A stretch of 64,000 nucleotides of DNA from Bettongia penicillata ogilbyi (GCA_023548195.1 JAJHZJ010000575.1:871454-935453); one strand, 5' to 3'; numbered from the stretch's first letter, positions 44,050 to 55,650 are shown. Notes: generated by a model from the sequence alone, not told the origin. A program made the numbers and translations.

Positions 44050-45150
44050 TGACCAAAAAAGGGGAAAAAATAAGACTATAGAAGGTTACTTCCTTGGTGA
44101 ACAGTTATTTTCTTCCATCCTTTCAGATGAGGAAGAACAATGTTTACCATCAGAGAAAGACCTAAAAGTCAAGGCTTCTGCATTTAAAACCTCAAAAATA
44201 AATGTGCAATGGTCTTAGGCCGTGGAAGAGCTCCAAAAGGATTTTGAAAATCAAATAACAAAGGTGGAGGAAAAATTGGAAAGAGAAAAGAGAGTGATGC
44301 AAGAAAATCATGAAAAGTGAGTCAACAGCTTGCTAAAGGAGATGCAAAAAAATATTGAAGAACTTAATACCTTTAAAAATAGGCTAACTCAATTGGCAAA
44401 AGAGGTTCAAAAAAACTAATGAGGAGAAGAAGGCTTTAAAAAGCTGAATTAGTCAAGTGGAAAAGGAGGTTCAAAAGTTCACAGAAGAAAATGTTCCTTT
44501 AAAAATTGGAATGAAACAGAAGGAAGGTAATAATTTTACAAAAACCAAGAAATTACAAAACAAAACCAAAAGAATGAGAAAAATAGAAGATAATGTGAAA
44601 TATATCATTGGAAAAACAAATGACCTGGAAAATAGGTTCAGGAGTGACAGCTTAAAGTTATGCAACTACCTGAAAGCCACGATCCATAAAAGAGGTTAGA
44701 TATCATCTTTTATGAAATTACCAAGGAAAATTGCCCTGGTATTCTATAGCCAGAGGGTAAAATAAATATTGATAGAATCCACCAATCACCTTCGGAAAGA
44801 AATTCACAAAGAAAAACTCCTAGCAATATTGTAGCCAAATTACAGAGTTTCCAGGTCAAGGAGAAAATATTGCAAGCAGCCAGAAAGAAACAATTCCAGA
44901 ATTGTGGAAATAAAATCAGGATAACACAAGATCTAGCAGCTTCTACACTAAGGGATCGAAGGGCTTGAAATACGATATTCCAGAAATGAAAGGAATTAGG
45001 ATTAAAAGCAAGAATCACCTACCCAGCAAAACTGAGTATAATACTTCAGGGGAAAAAAATGGTCATTCAGTGAAATAGAGAACTTTCAAGCATTCTTGAT
45101 GAAAAGACTAGAGCTGAATTGAAAATTTAACTTTCACACACAAGAATCAA
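44050..45150 (+). pseudogene. HAL1 copy 3 ORF1, decayed
   Basis: L1 ORF1p-like relic. The start MTKKGEKIRL is followed by an early stop. Coiled-coil remnants (for example 44,457-44,699, MEKEVQKFTEEN and KKLQNKTKRMRK) and the C-terminal segment around 44,860-45,060 (caagatctagcagcttctac; then 'acctacccagcaaaactgag', the YPAKLS codons) align in order with copies 1 and 2. Several stops and frameshifts. Confidence 0.8.
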
Positions 45151-45295
45151 GAGAAGCATGAAAAGGTAAACAGGAAAGAGAAATCAAAAAGGACTTACTA
45201 AAGTTAAACTGTTTACATTCCTACATGGAAAAAATAATATTTGTAATTCTTGAAACTTTGCTCGGTATTTGGTAGTTGGAGGGATTACACATATG

Positions 45296-45304
<9 letters not shown>

Positions 45305-45339
<35 letters not shown>
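45305..45339. repeat. (TA)n microsatellite in HAL1 copy 3 3' UTR
   Basis: About 17 TA units, at the position where copies 1 and 2 carry TG/CA-rich runs. Confidence 0.95.
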
Positions 45340-45342
<3 letters not shown>

Positions 45343-46172
45343 AGTCAGGGTACTGGGTGAGTTGAATAGGAAGGGATGATATCTACAAAACCAAAATTAA
45401 GGTGTGAGAGTAATATATTGGAAGGAGAAAGGAAGAAATGGTATGGGACAAATTATCTCTCATAACCGAGGCAAGGAAAACCTTTTTCAATGGAAGGGAA
45501 AAGTAGGGAGGTGAGAGAGAAAAAGCGCAGCTTACTCTCATCACATTTGGCTTAAGGAGTGAATTACTTGCACATTCAATCTGGTATGAAAATCTATCTT
45601 ACACTACAGAAAAGTAGGAGAGAAGGGGATAAGTGGCATGGGGGGATGATAGAAGGGAGTGCAAATGAGAGGAGAGAGTAATAAGAAGGAGGGGCAAGGT
45701 CTCAAGAGAGAATAAAATAAATAGGGGGCAAGGTAGGATGGAGGGTAATATAGTTAGTCTTTCACAACATGACTATTATGGAAGTCTTTAGCAAAACTAC
45801 ACATATATAATCTATATTGAATTGCTTGCCTTCTCAATGGGGATGGGTGGGGAGGGAGGAAAGGAGAGAAGTTGGAACTCATATTTTAAAGAAAGAATGT
45901 TGAGAATTGTTTTTGCATGCAACTGGGAAATAAGAAATACAGGTAATGGAGTATAGAAGTCTATCTTGCCCTTCAAGAAAAAAGAGAAGATGGGGATAAG
46001 GGAAAGGAAGAGTGTGATAGAAGGAAAAGCAGATTAGGAAGGGGTAATCAGAAGGCAAGGTATTTTGGAGTGGGGGATGGGAGAGATAGGGAGAAATTTT
46101 GGAAGTCATAATCTTGTAGAATTGAATGCTGAAAACTCAAAATAAATTTTCAAAAAAGTAAAGGAAAACACA

Positions 46173-47104
46173 GATTCATCTCTTTCAAAATATGCTTCGT
46201 GATGGCTTTGTTTGTGTCTCCATTAAAGGGTCATTACATATTTGTTTCATTTCTACATCCTCTAAAATGACCTCTCTTCCACATGTTCTCTGTATGGTGG
46301 GCTATTAACATGCTCATAACAAATGATTGCACCATTGTTTGAAAGCATGCAAATGGAGCATGCAAGAGAAACAAAGACCTGAATCACATCAGTTCTTTTT
46401 TTCTCAAATAAGAGGTTAGAAAGGCACAATTATAGTGGAAGATTTGAAGCAATTTGGATCATATTATAAGGAATATGAATTCAAATGATGTGAAGTTATT
46501 AAGAGATTTGAAAAGATAATTCTGACTGAAACAGTTCTTTTGTTCTGATATTAAAATATACTGGTCACAGAGATGCAGCTGTCCACATATCAGAAAACAC
46601 ATTCTCTGTATTCTTATAGGTTGAAATATTTCCAGGATCTATGATTTCATCTCTATGAATACTTTCCCCACACATGTGGACATAACTCCCTGTTGCTTAA
46701 TAGACAGTCCTCAGGGTTTGCTAGGGCCAAAAATTTCATTACCTGGCCTGAAAGTCTCTGATCTTCAAATTTAGCTAAGCTAGTATTCTAACAAAAGACA
46801 TGTAGATTAAGGAACTATTTGCTACAATTATACATCTCAGACTCCTCTCTACATAACTCCCTCCTATCCTCTTCTGTTCCAGTCTCAAAGGAAATGACCT
46901 CCCCCCTGACCCTGACCAAGGCCACCCCACCAAATACACTTCTGCCCTTGTTCATATACATTTCCCATTTGTCTGAGAGTTTACTTCTTTTTTATTTTCC
47001 TCTCTTGTATTTCCTTCTGTACTGCCTACAAACATAATGAAATTGCCCCATCCTGGGGAAAAAATGCCAGTCAGTCAATAAACATTTATTAAGTGCTGAT
47101 AAAG
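46173..47104. other. Unique sequence with a possible L2 remnant
   Basis: The right end (46,860-47,100) is pyrimidine-rich and ends 'aataaacatttattaagtgc', compatible with a LINE 3' end or the recurring dispersed repeat. No gene. Confidence 0.35.
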
Positions 47105-47107
47105 GAA

Positions 47108-47330
47108 AGGGGCAGCTAGGTGTCACAGAGAATGAAGCACTGATCCTGGACTCAGGGAGACTCATTTTCCTATGTTCCTATGTTCCAATCCAATCCAATA
47201 CTAGCTGTATGACCCTGGGCAAGTCACTTAATCCTATTTGCCTCAGTTTTCTCATCTATGAAATGAGCTGGGGAAGAAAATGGCAAACCACTTCAATTAT
47301 CTTTGCCAAGAAAACCACAAAATGTTATCT
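47108..47330 (+). mobile_element. tRNA-derived SINE (MAR1/WSINE-like)
   Basis: 'gcagctaggtgtcacagaga' head, 'gaccctgggcaagtcactta', 'cctcagttttctcatctatg', 'ggcaaaccacttcaattatc' body. Small tandem duplications ('cctatgtt' twice, 'aatcc' three times) have replaced the B-box region near 47,172-47,200. The 3' end is truncated. Confidence 0.8.
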
Positions 47331-47394
47331 AAGAACTCCTCATGTTTCTTTGTACCAGAGATAAAGATTTCACATCTCTGCCTAAGCAATATTC

Positions 47395-47555
47395 CCAAAG
47401 TCTGTCCTGGTGCTTTGATGAGAAGTTTGCTGGACTTGGATTTAGGAAATCTCAGTTCAAATCCTGGCTTAAATATTCACTATTCTTACTATCATGTGGC
47501 CCTGGGAAAATTCCCAGTCTTCAGCATCTTCATATATGAAATGAAAAATATTATA
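47395..47555 (+). repeat. MIR SINE
   Basis: 'cttggatttaggaaatctca', 'gttcaaatcctggcttaaat', 'tgtggccctgggaaaattcc', 'catatatgaaatgaaaaat'. Confidence 0.65.
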
Positions 47556-47589
47556 TTTGAAAACAAAAGGTTGTTCCTATTTGTTCAAG

Positions 47590-47690
47590 GAAATTTATTA
47601 AATATTTAATTACTTACAAAGCATTGTACTGGGTACTTACCCTCAAAGCAATTACATTATGTTCTATTGAGAAGAACATGGTTTATAACT
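47590..47690 (+). repeat. Dispersed repeat
   Basis: 'aaatttattaaatatttaat', 'acaaagcattgtactgggta', 'caattacattatgttctatt', same recurring family as 27,868. Confidence 0.45.
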
Positions 47691-47734
47691 GCAAAACTCC
47701 ATAGAAATGTGAGTTATTATCCTGTCACTCCTCT

Positions 47735-47865
47735 GTTTATATGCACACATATGCATACATATATACATGTGTGAGTATGTATGTGTATACACAAACACGT
47801 ATATTTGTGCATATGTACATATACATGTACATATATGTGTATATATACACATACATACACAAAGT
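47735..47865. repeat. Alternating purine-pyrimidine (TA/CA/TG) run
   Basis: About 130 bases of interrupted 'acatatgcatacatatatac'-type sequence. Both strands are open in several frames only because of the repeat. Confidence 0.85.
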
Positions 47866-48189
47866 GATCCTCCCTGCTGCCTTTTGAAAGAAGTGTAAAT
47901 TTCATTTTAAAAATGGGGTCAAGAACAGTCAGACATAATTGAAATGACTAAACAACAATTGTTTACTATATTCCAGTCATATGCTAAATACTGGAGATAT
48001 AAATACACCAATCAGACAAAAGATATCTGTTGTATGAAGGACAGATTTCTGATGTTGAATGATCTAGGCCAGTGCTCTGTCCACTGTTCCACCTTGCTGC
48101 CTTTACCTCCATACTTTTGGGGGGAGAGGGAAGCTTTATACACCTCCTCCACTATTTGATTTCGCTTTCATTTCTTACATGCTTGCAGT
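47866..48189. other. Unique sequence with a dispersed-repeat head
   Basis: A short copy of the recurring repeat lies at 47,945-48,005. Nothing else recognised. Confidence 0.35.
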
Positions 48190-48920
48190 TTGACTTTTGA
48201 TCCTATGACTGAAATGAAACTGTTCTTCACAAAGTTGTAGATTCCCTCTTGACTACTAATTCCAATAGCCATTTCACAAGGAACGGATTTCTTGACTCTC
48301 TGTGGAATTTGATACTATTGGCCATTCTCTCTCCCTTGATACTTTCTTCCCTACCTGGATTTTCATCGTGGTGTTCTCTCTCTCTCATTCCCACAAGGAG
48401 ATGACTCTCAATAGTATACATCCAAGGCTTAGATTTCTTGGAGATCCAAGCTCATGTCTCTGCTACTTATCTCTACCTGGATAATAAACTCAAACTCAAC
48501 GTGCCCAAAACAGAACTCATCATCCTGCTCCTCAAACCATTCTGTCTTCCTAATGTCCCTATTTTTGTCAAAGGAATCACTATTCTTTCAATATGTTTCC
48601 ACTTTTAGACCCTTCCTTGACCCGTCAGTCTCTCTTTCACTCCCCTAATCAGCTGTTAATTCTTGACTGCTGTACTTCTCTGGCAGAACTCAGATTCATT
48701 CCCTTCTCTCTTCTCACATGAGTCACCACAGTAGTTGAGAAGAGATTTCCTGTCACCTCTCATTTGGCCTTTACAATTGGACTCTCCTGTTTCTTCTCTT
48801 TGCCTTATCTCTATTCTCTCTAATACATGCAGTGTAAAGTTGACAAATAGACTTTTTGTGAGCATAGGAATTGACCAGATCCCATGCTTGAAACGCTTTA
48901 ATGGCCCCCTATTCCATCAC
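48190..48920 (+). mobile_element. L2 LINE fragment, left part
   Basis: Carries L2 ORF2 3' words: 'ttgactctctgtggaatttg', 'tactattggccattctctct', 'ctcaactcaacgtgccc'-like sequence at 48,489-48,505, 'aaacagaactcatcatcctg', and 'cgctttaatggccccctatt' at its right edge. The L2 continues at 49,356 after a triplet array and a MIR. Confidence 0.7.
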
Positions 48921-49133
48921 TACTACCACTGCTGCTGCTAAGGCTGCTGCTGAATACTACTACCACTACTACTGCTACCACTGCAGCTGTTGCTACTGCT
49001 ACTGCTGCGGCTGATACTACTACTACTGCTACTGCTGCTGTTGCTGTTGCTGCTGCTGCTGCTGCTGCTATTGCTGCTGCTGCCGCTACTACTACTACAG
49101 CTACTACTGCTACTACTACTACTACTACTAGCA
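48921..49133. repeat. Composite (TGC/TAC/CTG)n triplet array
   Basis: About 210 bases made of runs of CTG/TGC and TAC/CTA triplets in phase, with a few GTT and GCG variants. It sits inside the L2 between two words that are near neighbours in the L2 order. Confidence 0.95.
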
Positions 49134-49139
49134 GTTAAC

Positions 49140-49355
49140 TTTTAGATTGTATATGTATGTCTCAAAAGTTTTAGTGCATTTAAAAATCTTAATAACTTGT
49201 AATTTTACCCTCACACAAAACACTGTCAGGTTAATGATATTACCCCCACTTTATAGATGAGGAAAAAGAAATATGCCAATGTTCAGTCCAGGGTTACAAA
49301 GCTAATACATGTCTCAAATAGCATTTGAACTCTGGTCTTCTTGATGCCAAATCCA
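49140..49355 (-). repeat. MIR SINE
   Basis: 'ccactttatagatgaggaaa' core reversed, 'agggttacaaagctaataca', 'gcatttgaactctggtcttc'. Confidence 0.6.
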
Positions 49356-49790
49356 TACTGACATAAAACTCCTCTCTTTGGTATTTAAGCCCCTCCCCAC
49401 TTCTAGCCTGCATACTCATTATTCCTCATGCATAACACTTTTACCTTCCCCCTTCACGTCTTTGCACAGGCTGAACCCTCATGCCTAGGACACTTCCCTT
49501 CCTCACCTCTACCTCTTGAATTTCTCACCTCCACTCCTCTTAATGTTCACTCTGATATTCTGAAACATTTCTTGATCTTTCTAGTCATAAGTGCCCCATC
49601 CTGAAATGACTTTGATTTTATATTCCACATAGTATTCCTTATTTTATCTGTGTATATCTCCCACACACCTTCCCCTCCTAGTTAAATACAAACTTCTTGA
49701 GGGCTGGATCTGTTTTATCTTTGTGTGTACGTCCCCACTGCTAAGCGCATAACAGGTATTTAGTTGGCGCTTTCAAAATTTTAGTTAAGT
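49356..49790 (+). mobile_element. L2 LINE fragment, right part and 3' end
   Basis: 'ttaagcccctccccacttct', 'cttcacgtctttgcacaggc', 'tgaaacatttcttgatcttt', 'tacaaacttcttgagggctg' and the terminus 'gcgcataacaggtatttagt' follow L2 order and complete the element started at 48,190. Confidence 0.72.
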
Positions 49791-50077
49791 TGATACAGTG
49801 TCTCTGGGGTCAGCATTCAATGCATTCAATAGCTGCAATCAGATACAAGAACCTGGAGGTTGTATGGTCCAACCACTCTCCCACCCATTTTACAAGTGAG
49901 ATAGTTGATATGAAGTCAGGTGAAGAGATCACCTGCCTGCTGAGAAAAATAGGTTATCCACAGGTCTGTATTTCCAAGTAATGCTTCCTCAGCTGCCACA
50001 AACACAGCTGTGCCATGCCTGTGATATTGTATGCATAGAATGTGTGAGCTGAAGTTAGTATAGCATGCCAGCATAGA

Positions 50078-50216
50078 CCTAGCCAACCCCTCTATTTTAC
50101 ATATGAAGAAACTCAGGCGCTCAGAACTTAAATAAGCTTCAAGGTTGTTCACATAATATCAGAAGAATTTGAACCTAAGACTTCTGTCTCCAGATTCAGT
50201 GTTCTTTCCATTACAT
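50078..50216 (-). repeat. MIR SINE
   Basis: 'tattttacatatgaagaaac', 'cttcaaggttgttcacataa' and 'gaatttgaacctaagacttc' reversed. Confidence 0.6.
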
Positions 50217-50234
50217 CAAAAATCTCTGCTGAAA

Positions 50235-50525
50235 ATATACCGAATTTGATTCAAATCTCATACCTGGCATTATCTGTGTGACCATGAGCAAATCTCTTGC
50301 ATTTTCTGAGTCTCGGTTTCTTGTTCTATCAAAAAAGAGATTACTTTGAAAAATTTTATGTAGATGCACATATATGTATTTGTATATTACTTTGTATGTG
50401 TATGTATACACACATACATATATACAACCATCTTCCAGGGTTACAAAAAGGATCAAATGAGATATGTAAAACTCTGTGAAACAATTAAATTTTGTGTAAA
50501 TGCTAGCTATTATCACTGTTGTCTC
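50235..50525 (+). repeat. MIR SINE with internal TA/TG expansion
   Basis: Head and core at 50,240-50,330 ('tgattcaaatctcatacctg', 'gtgtgaccatgagcaaatct'), then about 60 bases of TA/TG-rich sequence, then the MIR 3' half ('ccagggttacaaaaaggatc', 'aaatgagatatgtaaaactc', 'gctagctattatcac'). Confidence 0.65.
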
Positions 50526-50744
50526 ATTCTCATCCTTTATTCTTATGACCATTAACTTCAGTAACTTTGTTATACCAACATTAGATTATGTTATACAGGC
50601 TAGAGGTATTTAAATTATATTTTGTTTCCTTTACAGTTACTTTTGATAACTCCACTCAAATAGTTCAATATATGAGTGGTACAGAGTGATGTATTTTTTT
50701 TCTTTATTAATTATTAATCTCAAATTTAATTTTTCATTCCCCTT

Positions 50745-50875
50745 CAATTCAGTTAATATGTGCAAGACATTGGGCTAAAGTTCTGAGATCACAAGGACAA
50801 ATGAAATAGTCCCTGTTCATAAGAAACATACATTCAATGGGGAAGAAGCAATATGAACATACATGTGAAAAATAA
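50745..50875 (+). repeat. Dispersed repeat
   Basis: 'tgtgcaagacattgggctaa', 'aatgaaatagtccctgttca', 'aagaaacatacattcaatgg', the body of the recurring family. Confidence 0.5.
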
Positions 50876-51479
50876 TCTATGAAATTATATATGTCTGTGT
50901 GTGTTTTATATGTATATAGTTCTAACTTTAGGTAAATTCATTATTATCTCAATTCTACTTCATGTAAGAAACTCTGAAAGACTAGTTGAGGCTATTGCTT
51001 GTTATCATCAGGTAAGCAGGATAGATGCAGTCACTGCCCAAACTTCTTTTGATAGTTTCATAAAACAACATTATATAGTCAACCACTTGTGATAAAGAGT
51101 AGGTGCAGTGGTTGGGGAAGGAGCAGCATATTACACACTTAAGTTAATTTGATTGTACAGTCTTGTGTATACTTTATCATTAACTTTATCTCTTATTTCA
51201 TAATTCTGTTTATTATCATGGCACAATATTGAATTCTGCATTTTAGTACAGTTTGTGACTTTTATAAAGGTATTATTTTGTCTATGCCTTTGTTTTATAG
51301 GATAATTAAAGTGGTTGGGTAGAGGTAAATTTAAATTATGTAAAAGAAATTACTTTATGTAGCAACCCATTTAAATAAAGTGAAAACTATATATGTAGGT
51401 ATAGGATAGGGATGTATATAGGTATGGAAAAACAAATACACTTTAAAAGAAAAAGCACTAAAAATTGGGAGGAGGGTCA
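50876..51479. other. Unique AT-rich sequence
   Basis: Nothing recognised. Confidence 0.35.
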
Positions 51480-51960
51480 AATATGGTCTTAATTAGAAGA
51501 CGTTTGAATTGAACTTTGAATGAAGTTAAAGATTCCAAGAAACAGGAATAGCACATGAGGTAGCTTGTGCAAAAACATGGAGGTGCAAGATGGAATATAA
51601 TGGACAGGGAGTTGTCTACTTCTCTATAAAGTAGAATTCATGAGGTGGAGAAGGTAAAATCAATCTGAAAAGATAGATTGGGGCTGTGAAGGCCAACTAT
51701 TAAGACCTTTAAATGATAAAGGGATGAGTTTCTATTTTATTCAACATATAATAAAAGCCTCTAAGCTTTTTGAGCAAGAAAGTTACATGGTCAAACCTGT
51801 GCTGTGTGAATTTCATGGTAGTAGCTTTGTAGAGTATAGGTTGAAGAGGCAAGATACTATAGCCAAAGAGAAAAAAAAAAAGCAGGAGTACTAATTGAAA
51901 TAGGCAAAGCAAAAAGGGTTGACTGAGTGAACTAATCTGGTAGTCTTATGAATGGAGACA
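51480..51960 (+). repeat. Ancient dispersed repeat (same family as 38,090)
   Basis: 'aattgaactttgaatgaagt', 'gcttgtgcaaaaacatggag', 'ttggggctgtgaaggccaac', 'agaaagttacatggtcaaac', 'cctgtgctgtgtgaatttca'. The same order is seen at 38,090-38,720. Confidence 0.55.
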
Positions 51961-53504
51961 AGTGAAAGAACTCAAGGAATAATGTGATGATGGAAGGCAT
52001 GGGATGTGTCAACTGATTGATATATAGGGAGGAGGACAGAAAGAGCTAAAAATTGAAACACAAAATACAAAGATAATTTTAAGAAAAAATATTCTCCCCA
52101 TATTTTCACTCATTTTGTCTTATATACTGTTATGGAAAAATAGGGTGGAAGACATAAAAAATGTAAAAGGGAGGAAAAGTAATTTATGGGTAGAGAAAAT
52201 GTGGAAGGAAAAAAATGGGAGGAAAAAAAAAAAGAGAAGAAGATGACCAGTGACTTGTGATCAAAAGGTACAGTGTGATGGGTGGATTTTCTTTTCTTTT
52301 TTTCTTTCTTTCTTTTTTCTTTTTTGCTCAATTCCAAATGCCTTAGGCAGAAGAAGCATGAGAATGCCAAATGTTCTATCCTTGTTACTGAAGCTGGTAG
52401 TTGCTAAGGAAGGTTTGAAGGATCAATGCTCCACCTAACGATATAATACCAACATCTGCTAAGATGACTTCCAAAACCTTCTAGTGACGTGTGAAGAACA
52501 TGCAATCTGCCCAGAAAAATACTTTGAGATGCTAATTATGCATCTTCTTGCCTATTCCTTTGAAATAGGATCTAAATAACAGTTGGTCATTCTGGTTCTA
52601 GATATGGGATGAACTTGAAAATGATCAAACTGTATTTTCTTTAAATTTTTACTCTTCTGACATTTCACCAATTCCTCTGTTTATCCATCTATATTATATT
52701 AAAAGAATGATTTTTGTATGCTTGTAATTAAATGTGTTTAGTAAAATAGAGAAAATAAATAGAAATACATTGAATAACAAAAGATCGTAAATTTAGAATT
52801 TCATTTTTAGAAATCTTCTACTCCCCCCTTTTATCTTATTCATGGGCAAGCAGAGACACAGTGAGATATGACTCAACAAATGTAACACCAATCTGGAATT
52901 GTAACGCAGTTTCTTTGGCTGCAAAGTTAGTGTATTATAGCATTATAGTTGGAATTCCACCCAAAACTTCCATTCAGTCAGCACCCACCAGCACAATACG
53001 GGCATACTATTAATGCATACCGTCTAAGCTACTGGGATGTTTTGCGGTGGGAGTGGGTAAGAGGGTGGTAAAGAGACGCTGGAAGACAAGCAAGGTGAGA
53101 TACTTTGCATCACACAGCTTTGGTTGTTGGTGTTGATACCAGGTTTGTTGTGCATTCCTTCTCATTCTAAGAGTTACACAGTGGCTGTGGCCAGCTGAAC
53201 CCCTACTGTTATCAGACCCTGCTTCTAGCCATAGTCAGGTGTATACACACCTACAGTTGGTCAATACCTACAGCACCTACCCCCCTTTTCTTTCTCACTC
53301 CATAGGTAGTGTGACTGTTAGGTCTTTCAAGTCTTCCCAGTATCTATTTCTTCTCCACCCTCCTCCTCCTCACCCAGGGCCATGTAACCAGACTGGCTGG
53401 TTGTTCTCAAAGATATATTTAAAGACAGGTAAGAATGGCAGTGGCCTAAGGCACACTCTAGGAAAAGAGAGAAAAGGGACCTCCAAGAATATTTAAAATA
53501 TTGT
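51961..53504. other. Unique sequence
   Basis: No gene. Poly-pyrimidine tract at 52,290-52,325. A short ORF at 53,239-53,496 has no support. Confidence 0.35.
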
Positions 53505-53507
53505 TTA

Positions 53508-53748
53508 TTGTTCTGTCTTCTGAAGCTCACTGACCCTATTTGGGGGTATTTTTGGCAGATACCACAGTGGTTTTTCATTTCCTTCTCCAGCTCATTTTGT
53601 AGATGGGGAAACTGAGGCAAATAAGGTTAAGTGACTTACTTGTTCAGGGTAACACAGTTGTTAAGTGTCTAAGGGTGGATATGAACTCATGAAAATACAT
53701 CTTGACTCTAGACCTGGCATTCTCTCCACTGCACTTTCTAGCTGCCCT
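53508..53748 (-). mobile_element. tRNA-derived SINE (MAR1/WSINE-like)
   Basis: 'cacagtggtttttcatttcc', 'ttctccagctcattttgtag', 'aactgaggcaaataaggtta', 'agacctggcattctctccac' in reversed order; nearly full length. Confidence 0.78.
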
Positions 53749-53879
53749 TTAAAATATTACTTTTTATAAATGCCTATTTTTCTTTAATTCCTGATAAAGG
53801 CTCAAAATCTATAGTGCAAAACACATGGCAAGCACAATTTTAAAATCTTATCTGTGATGTACACTGTGCCCAAACATGT

Positions 53880-53917
53880 GCCCACACACACATGCACACA
53901 CACACACACACACACAG
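53880..53917. repeat. (CA)n microsatellite
   Basis: Short CA run with one TG interruption. Confidence 0.9.
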
Positions 53918-54109
53918 TTATTTCCTTTCTCATGACAATACTGTCAAATATTTGGGGGGATTTGGAAGAAAGCATAGGGAGTGCTCATTTCAGGTGCCTC
54001 AAAAAGTATATCAAACAATTTTTCTTCCCTCGTCCCCTCCTTAGAGATGAATATTTTTTAAATTAAAGAAACAAAAAGAAACAAGGAGTTCCTAAGTATT
54101 GCTGAAAAT

Positions 54110-54290
54110 TGGTATCCTTGGAACATAGATCTGGGAGTTGAAAGGGTTTTTAGACATGAGCTATTTGAGTGCCCTCCTTTCACAGATGTGGAAACTGAGA
54201 CCTAGAGAAATAAAGTGACTTGTCCAACATTACACAAGAAATAATCAGTAGGGTCAAGATGGGAACTCATGGTTTCTTACTCAAAGACCC
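54110..54290 (-). repeat. MIR SINE, minus strand
   Basis: 'cctttcacagatgtggaaac', 'tgagacctagagaaataaag', 'tgacttgtccaacattacac', 'gatgggaactcatggtttc'. Confidence 0.65.
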
Positions 54291-54299
54291 TTCTATGTT

Positions 54300-54425
54300 A
54301 CTTATTAACTATGTGACTGTAGGTAGGTCACAACCTTTCTGGGCATCAATTTCTTCATTTCTAAAATTGATTTTTAGCTCAATGATCTCAGTTGTATTTC
54401 TATGACCTTTTGATCCTATAATCCA
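54300..54425 (+). repeat. MIR SINE, plus strand
   Basis: 'ctatgtgactgtaggtaggt', 'cacaacctttctgggcatca', 'tttcttcatttctaaaattg'. Head-to-head with the preceding MIR, an inverted pair. Confidence 0.6.
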
Positions 54426-54984
54426 TCATAATGGAATTTACAAGTCTAAGAAAATGTTAGTATCTAGGTTGAAAAAAATATATATCTACGAAAATATGCA
54501 TGCAGAGACATTGCTTTGGTCAGACATAGAGTTCTGAACAGCCATAGGGAAATGAGTCACTTCTGTATTTTCATTCAGGATAGTCTAATCTACTGAGAGA
54601 ATAAATGTCTACAGAACTCTGAACAAACTGCAACCTTTTCTATTAAGAATGCTAAATGGTGCCTTCCCTAGATGGTTAGAGCATTGGAGCAGTTCTTGGG
54701 GAATGCTTACAGATTAAAATACAATACATTGAGAAATGGTTTAATATTACAAATGGAATTCTGCTTGAGTAGTGAGGAACTCCAGAATTCTAGCTGTAAC
54801 ACCAAACAATTTTGTTGGAGATGTTTTTTGAAGGGATTCCAACTCAGATGCTTGGACTAACCTACCTCTCAGACTCAATATTATTTCAAACTGGGAGATT
54901 CTGTGATGCTATCAATGAGAATTCTGATCCATTTTATCCTCTAGAAAAGAATATTCATTTGTTTTTAAAGCACACATCAATACT
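54426..54984. other. Unique sequence
   Basis: Nothing recognised. Confidence 0.35.
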
Positions 54985-55100
54985 ATCAAGTGGTTACAAT
55001 TAACTGGCATTATTAGTTCTTTGAGAGAAAGAAGCATTTTATTTTATCTTTATATTCTCAGCCCCTATACCAGTGCCAGACTTTGATAAATGCTTGCTGA
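54985..55100 (+). repeat. L2 LINE 3' end
   Basis: 'tttgagagaaagaagcattt', 'atattctcagcccctatacc', 'agtgccagactttgataaat', 'gcttgctgattgatt'. Confidence 0.6.
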
Positions 55101-55289
55101 TTGATTTCATTGTTTCCCAAATCCCCACAGTCAGATTGGACTGCTCATTCTTCCTTAAACTCAACATCACTTCCACAAGAGACTCCCACATTCTTGAAAT
55201 GTCCTTCCTTTTCATCTTTTTTCTGGTTCATATTCTAATATTACCTGCATTTAATTAATCAATTAACCTCTAAAAACCTCTATGTCCTT

Positions 55290-55650
55290 AAAACCAGAGA
55301 TTCTTAACCTGATGGCCCTAAACTTGATCTTTTAATATTTGGACAACTGTATTTTGATATAACCTGTTTTCTTTGTACTTTATGTTCTTCTATTAAGCAC
55401 ATTATTCTGAAAAGGACTCCATGCCAGAGGAACAGGAAACCCTGTAAGCTGTCCAACTCTGATCGGGTAGAAGCTTCATTTGGAATAATAAGATGTATCT
55501 TGTGTTCTGACCCTGAAATCTTCAAGGAAATCCTTTGATTGATTGGCTCTTGCAAACATATTTCCATTCTGAAGAAAAACCTAAAGAATAAGCTAGCAAT
55601 GAACTCTGGAACCCTGCCTTGGAGTTGGTGGTTCATTGTTTGAACAAAGT
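55290..55650 (+). repeat. Dispersed repeat starting 'agagattcttaacctgatgg'
   Basis: The start and the later words 'attattctgaaaaggactcc' resemble a repeat also seen at 63,505-63,755 ('agggttctttacctggggtc'; 'attctaagaaggaagcc'). It may be a non-autonomous DNA transposon, judging by the 'gttcttaacc' end, but I could not find a clean second terminal repeat. Confidence 0.35.

Larger units (their letters stand above)
43481..46155 (+). mobile_element. Full-length HAL1, copy 3 (oldest)
   Basis: About 2.7 kb on the plus strand: 5' UTR 43,481-44,049, decayed ORF1 44,050 to about 45,150, then a 1.0-kb 3' UTR ending 'aaataaattttcaaaaa'. No ORF2. The join from ORF1 to the 3' UTR ('actgtttacattcctacatg') matches copies 1 and 2. 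A 17-bp target duplication flanks it (43,464-43,480 and 46,156-46,172, 16 of 17 identical), so both ends are complete. The 5' UTR differs from copies 1 and 2 beyond the first bases ('gacagagtagaaaga'), which suggests another subfamily. The 3' UTR carries a (TA)n array at 45,305-45,339. Confidence 0.85.

Noticed and set aside
47664..47905. Two overlapping 62-codon minus-strand ORFs
   Set aside because: Both translate the alternating TA/CA run.
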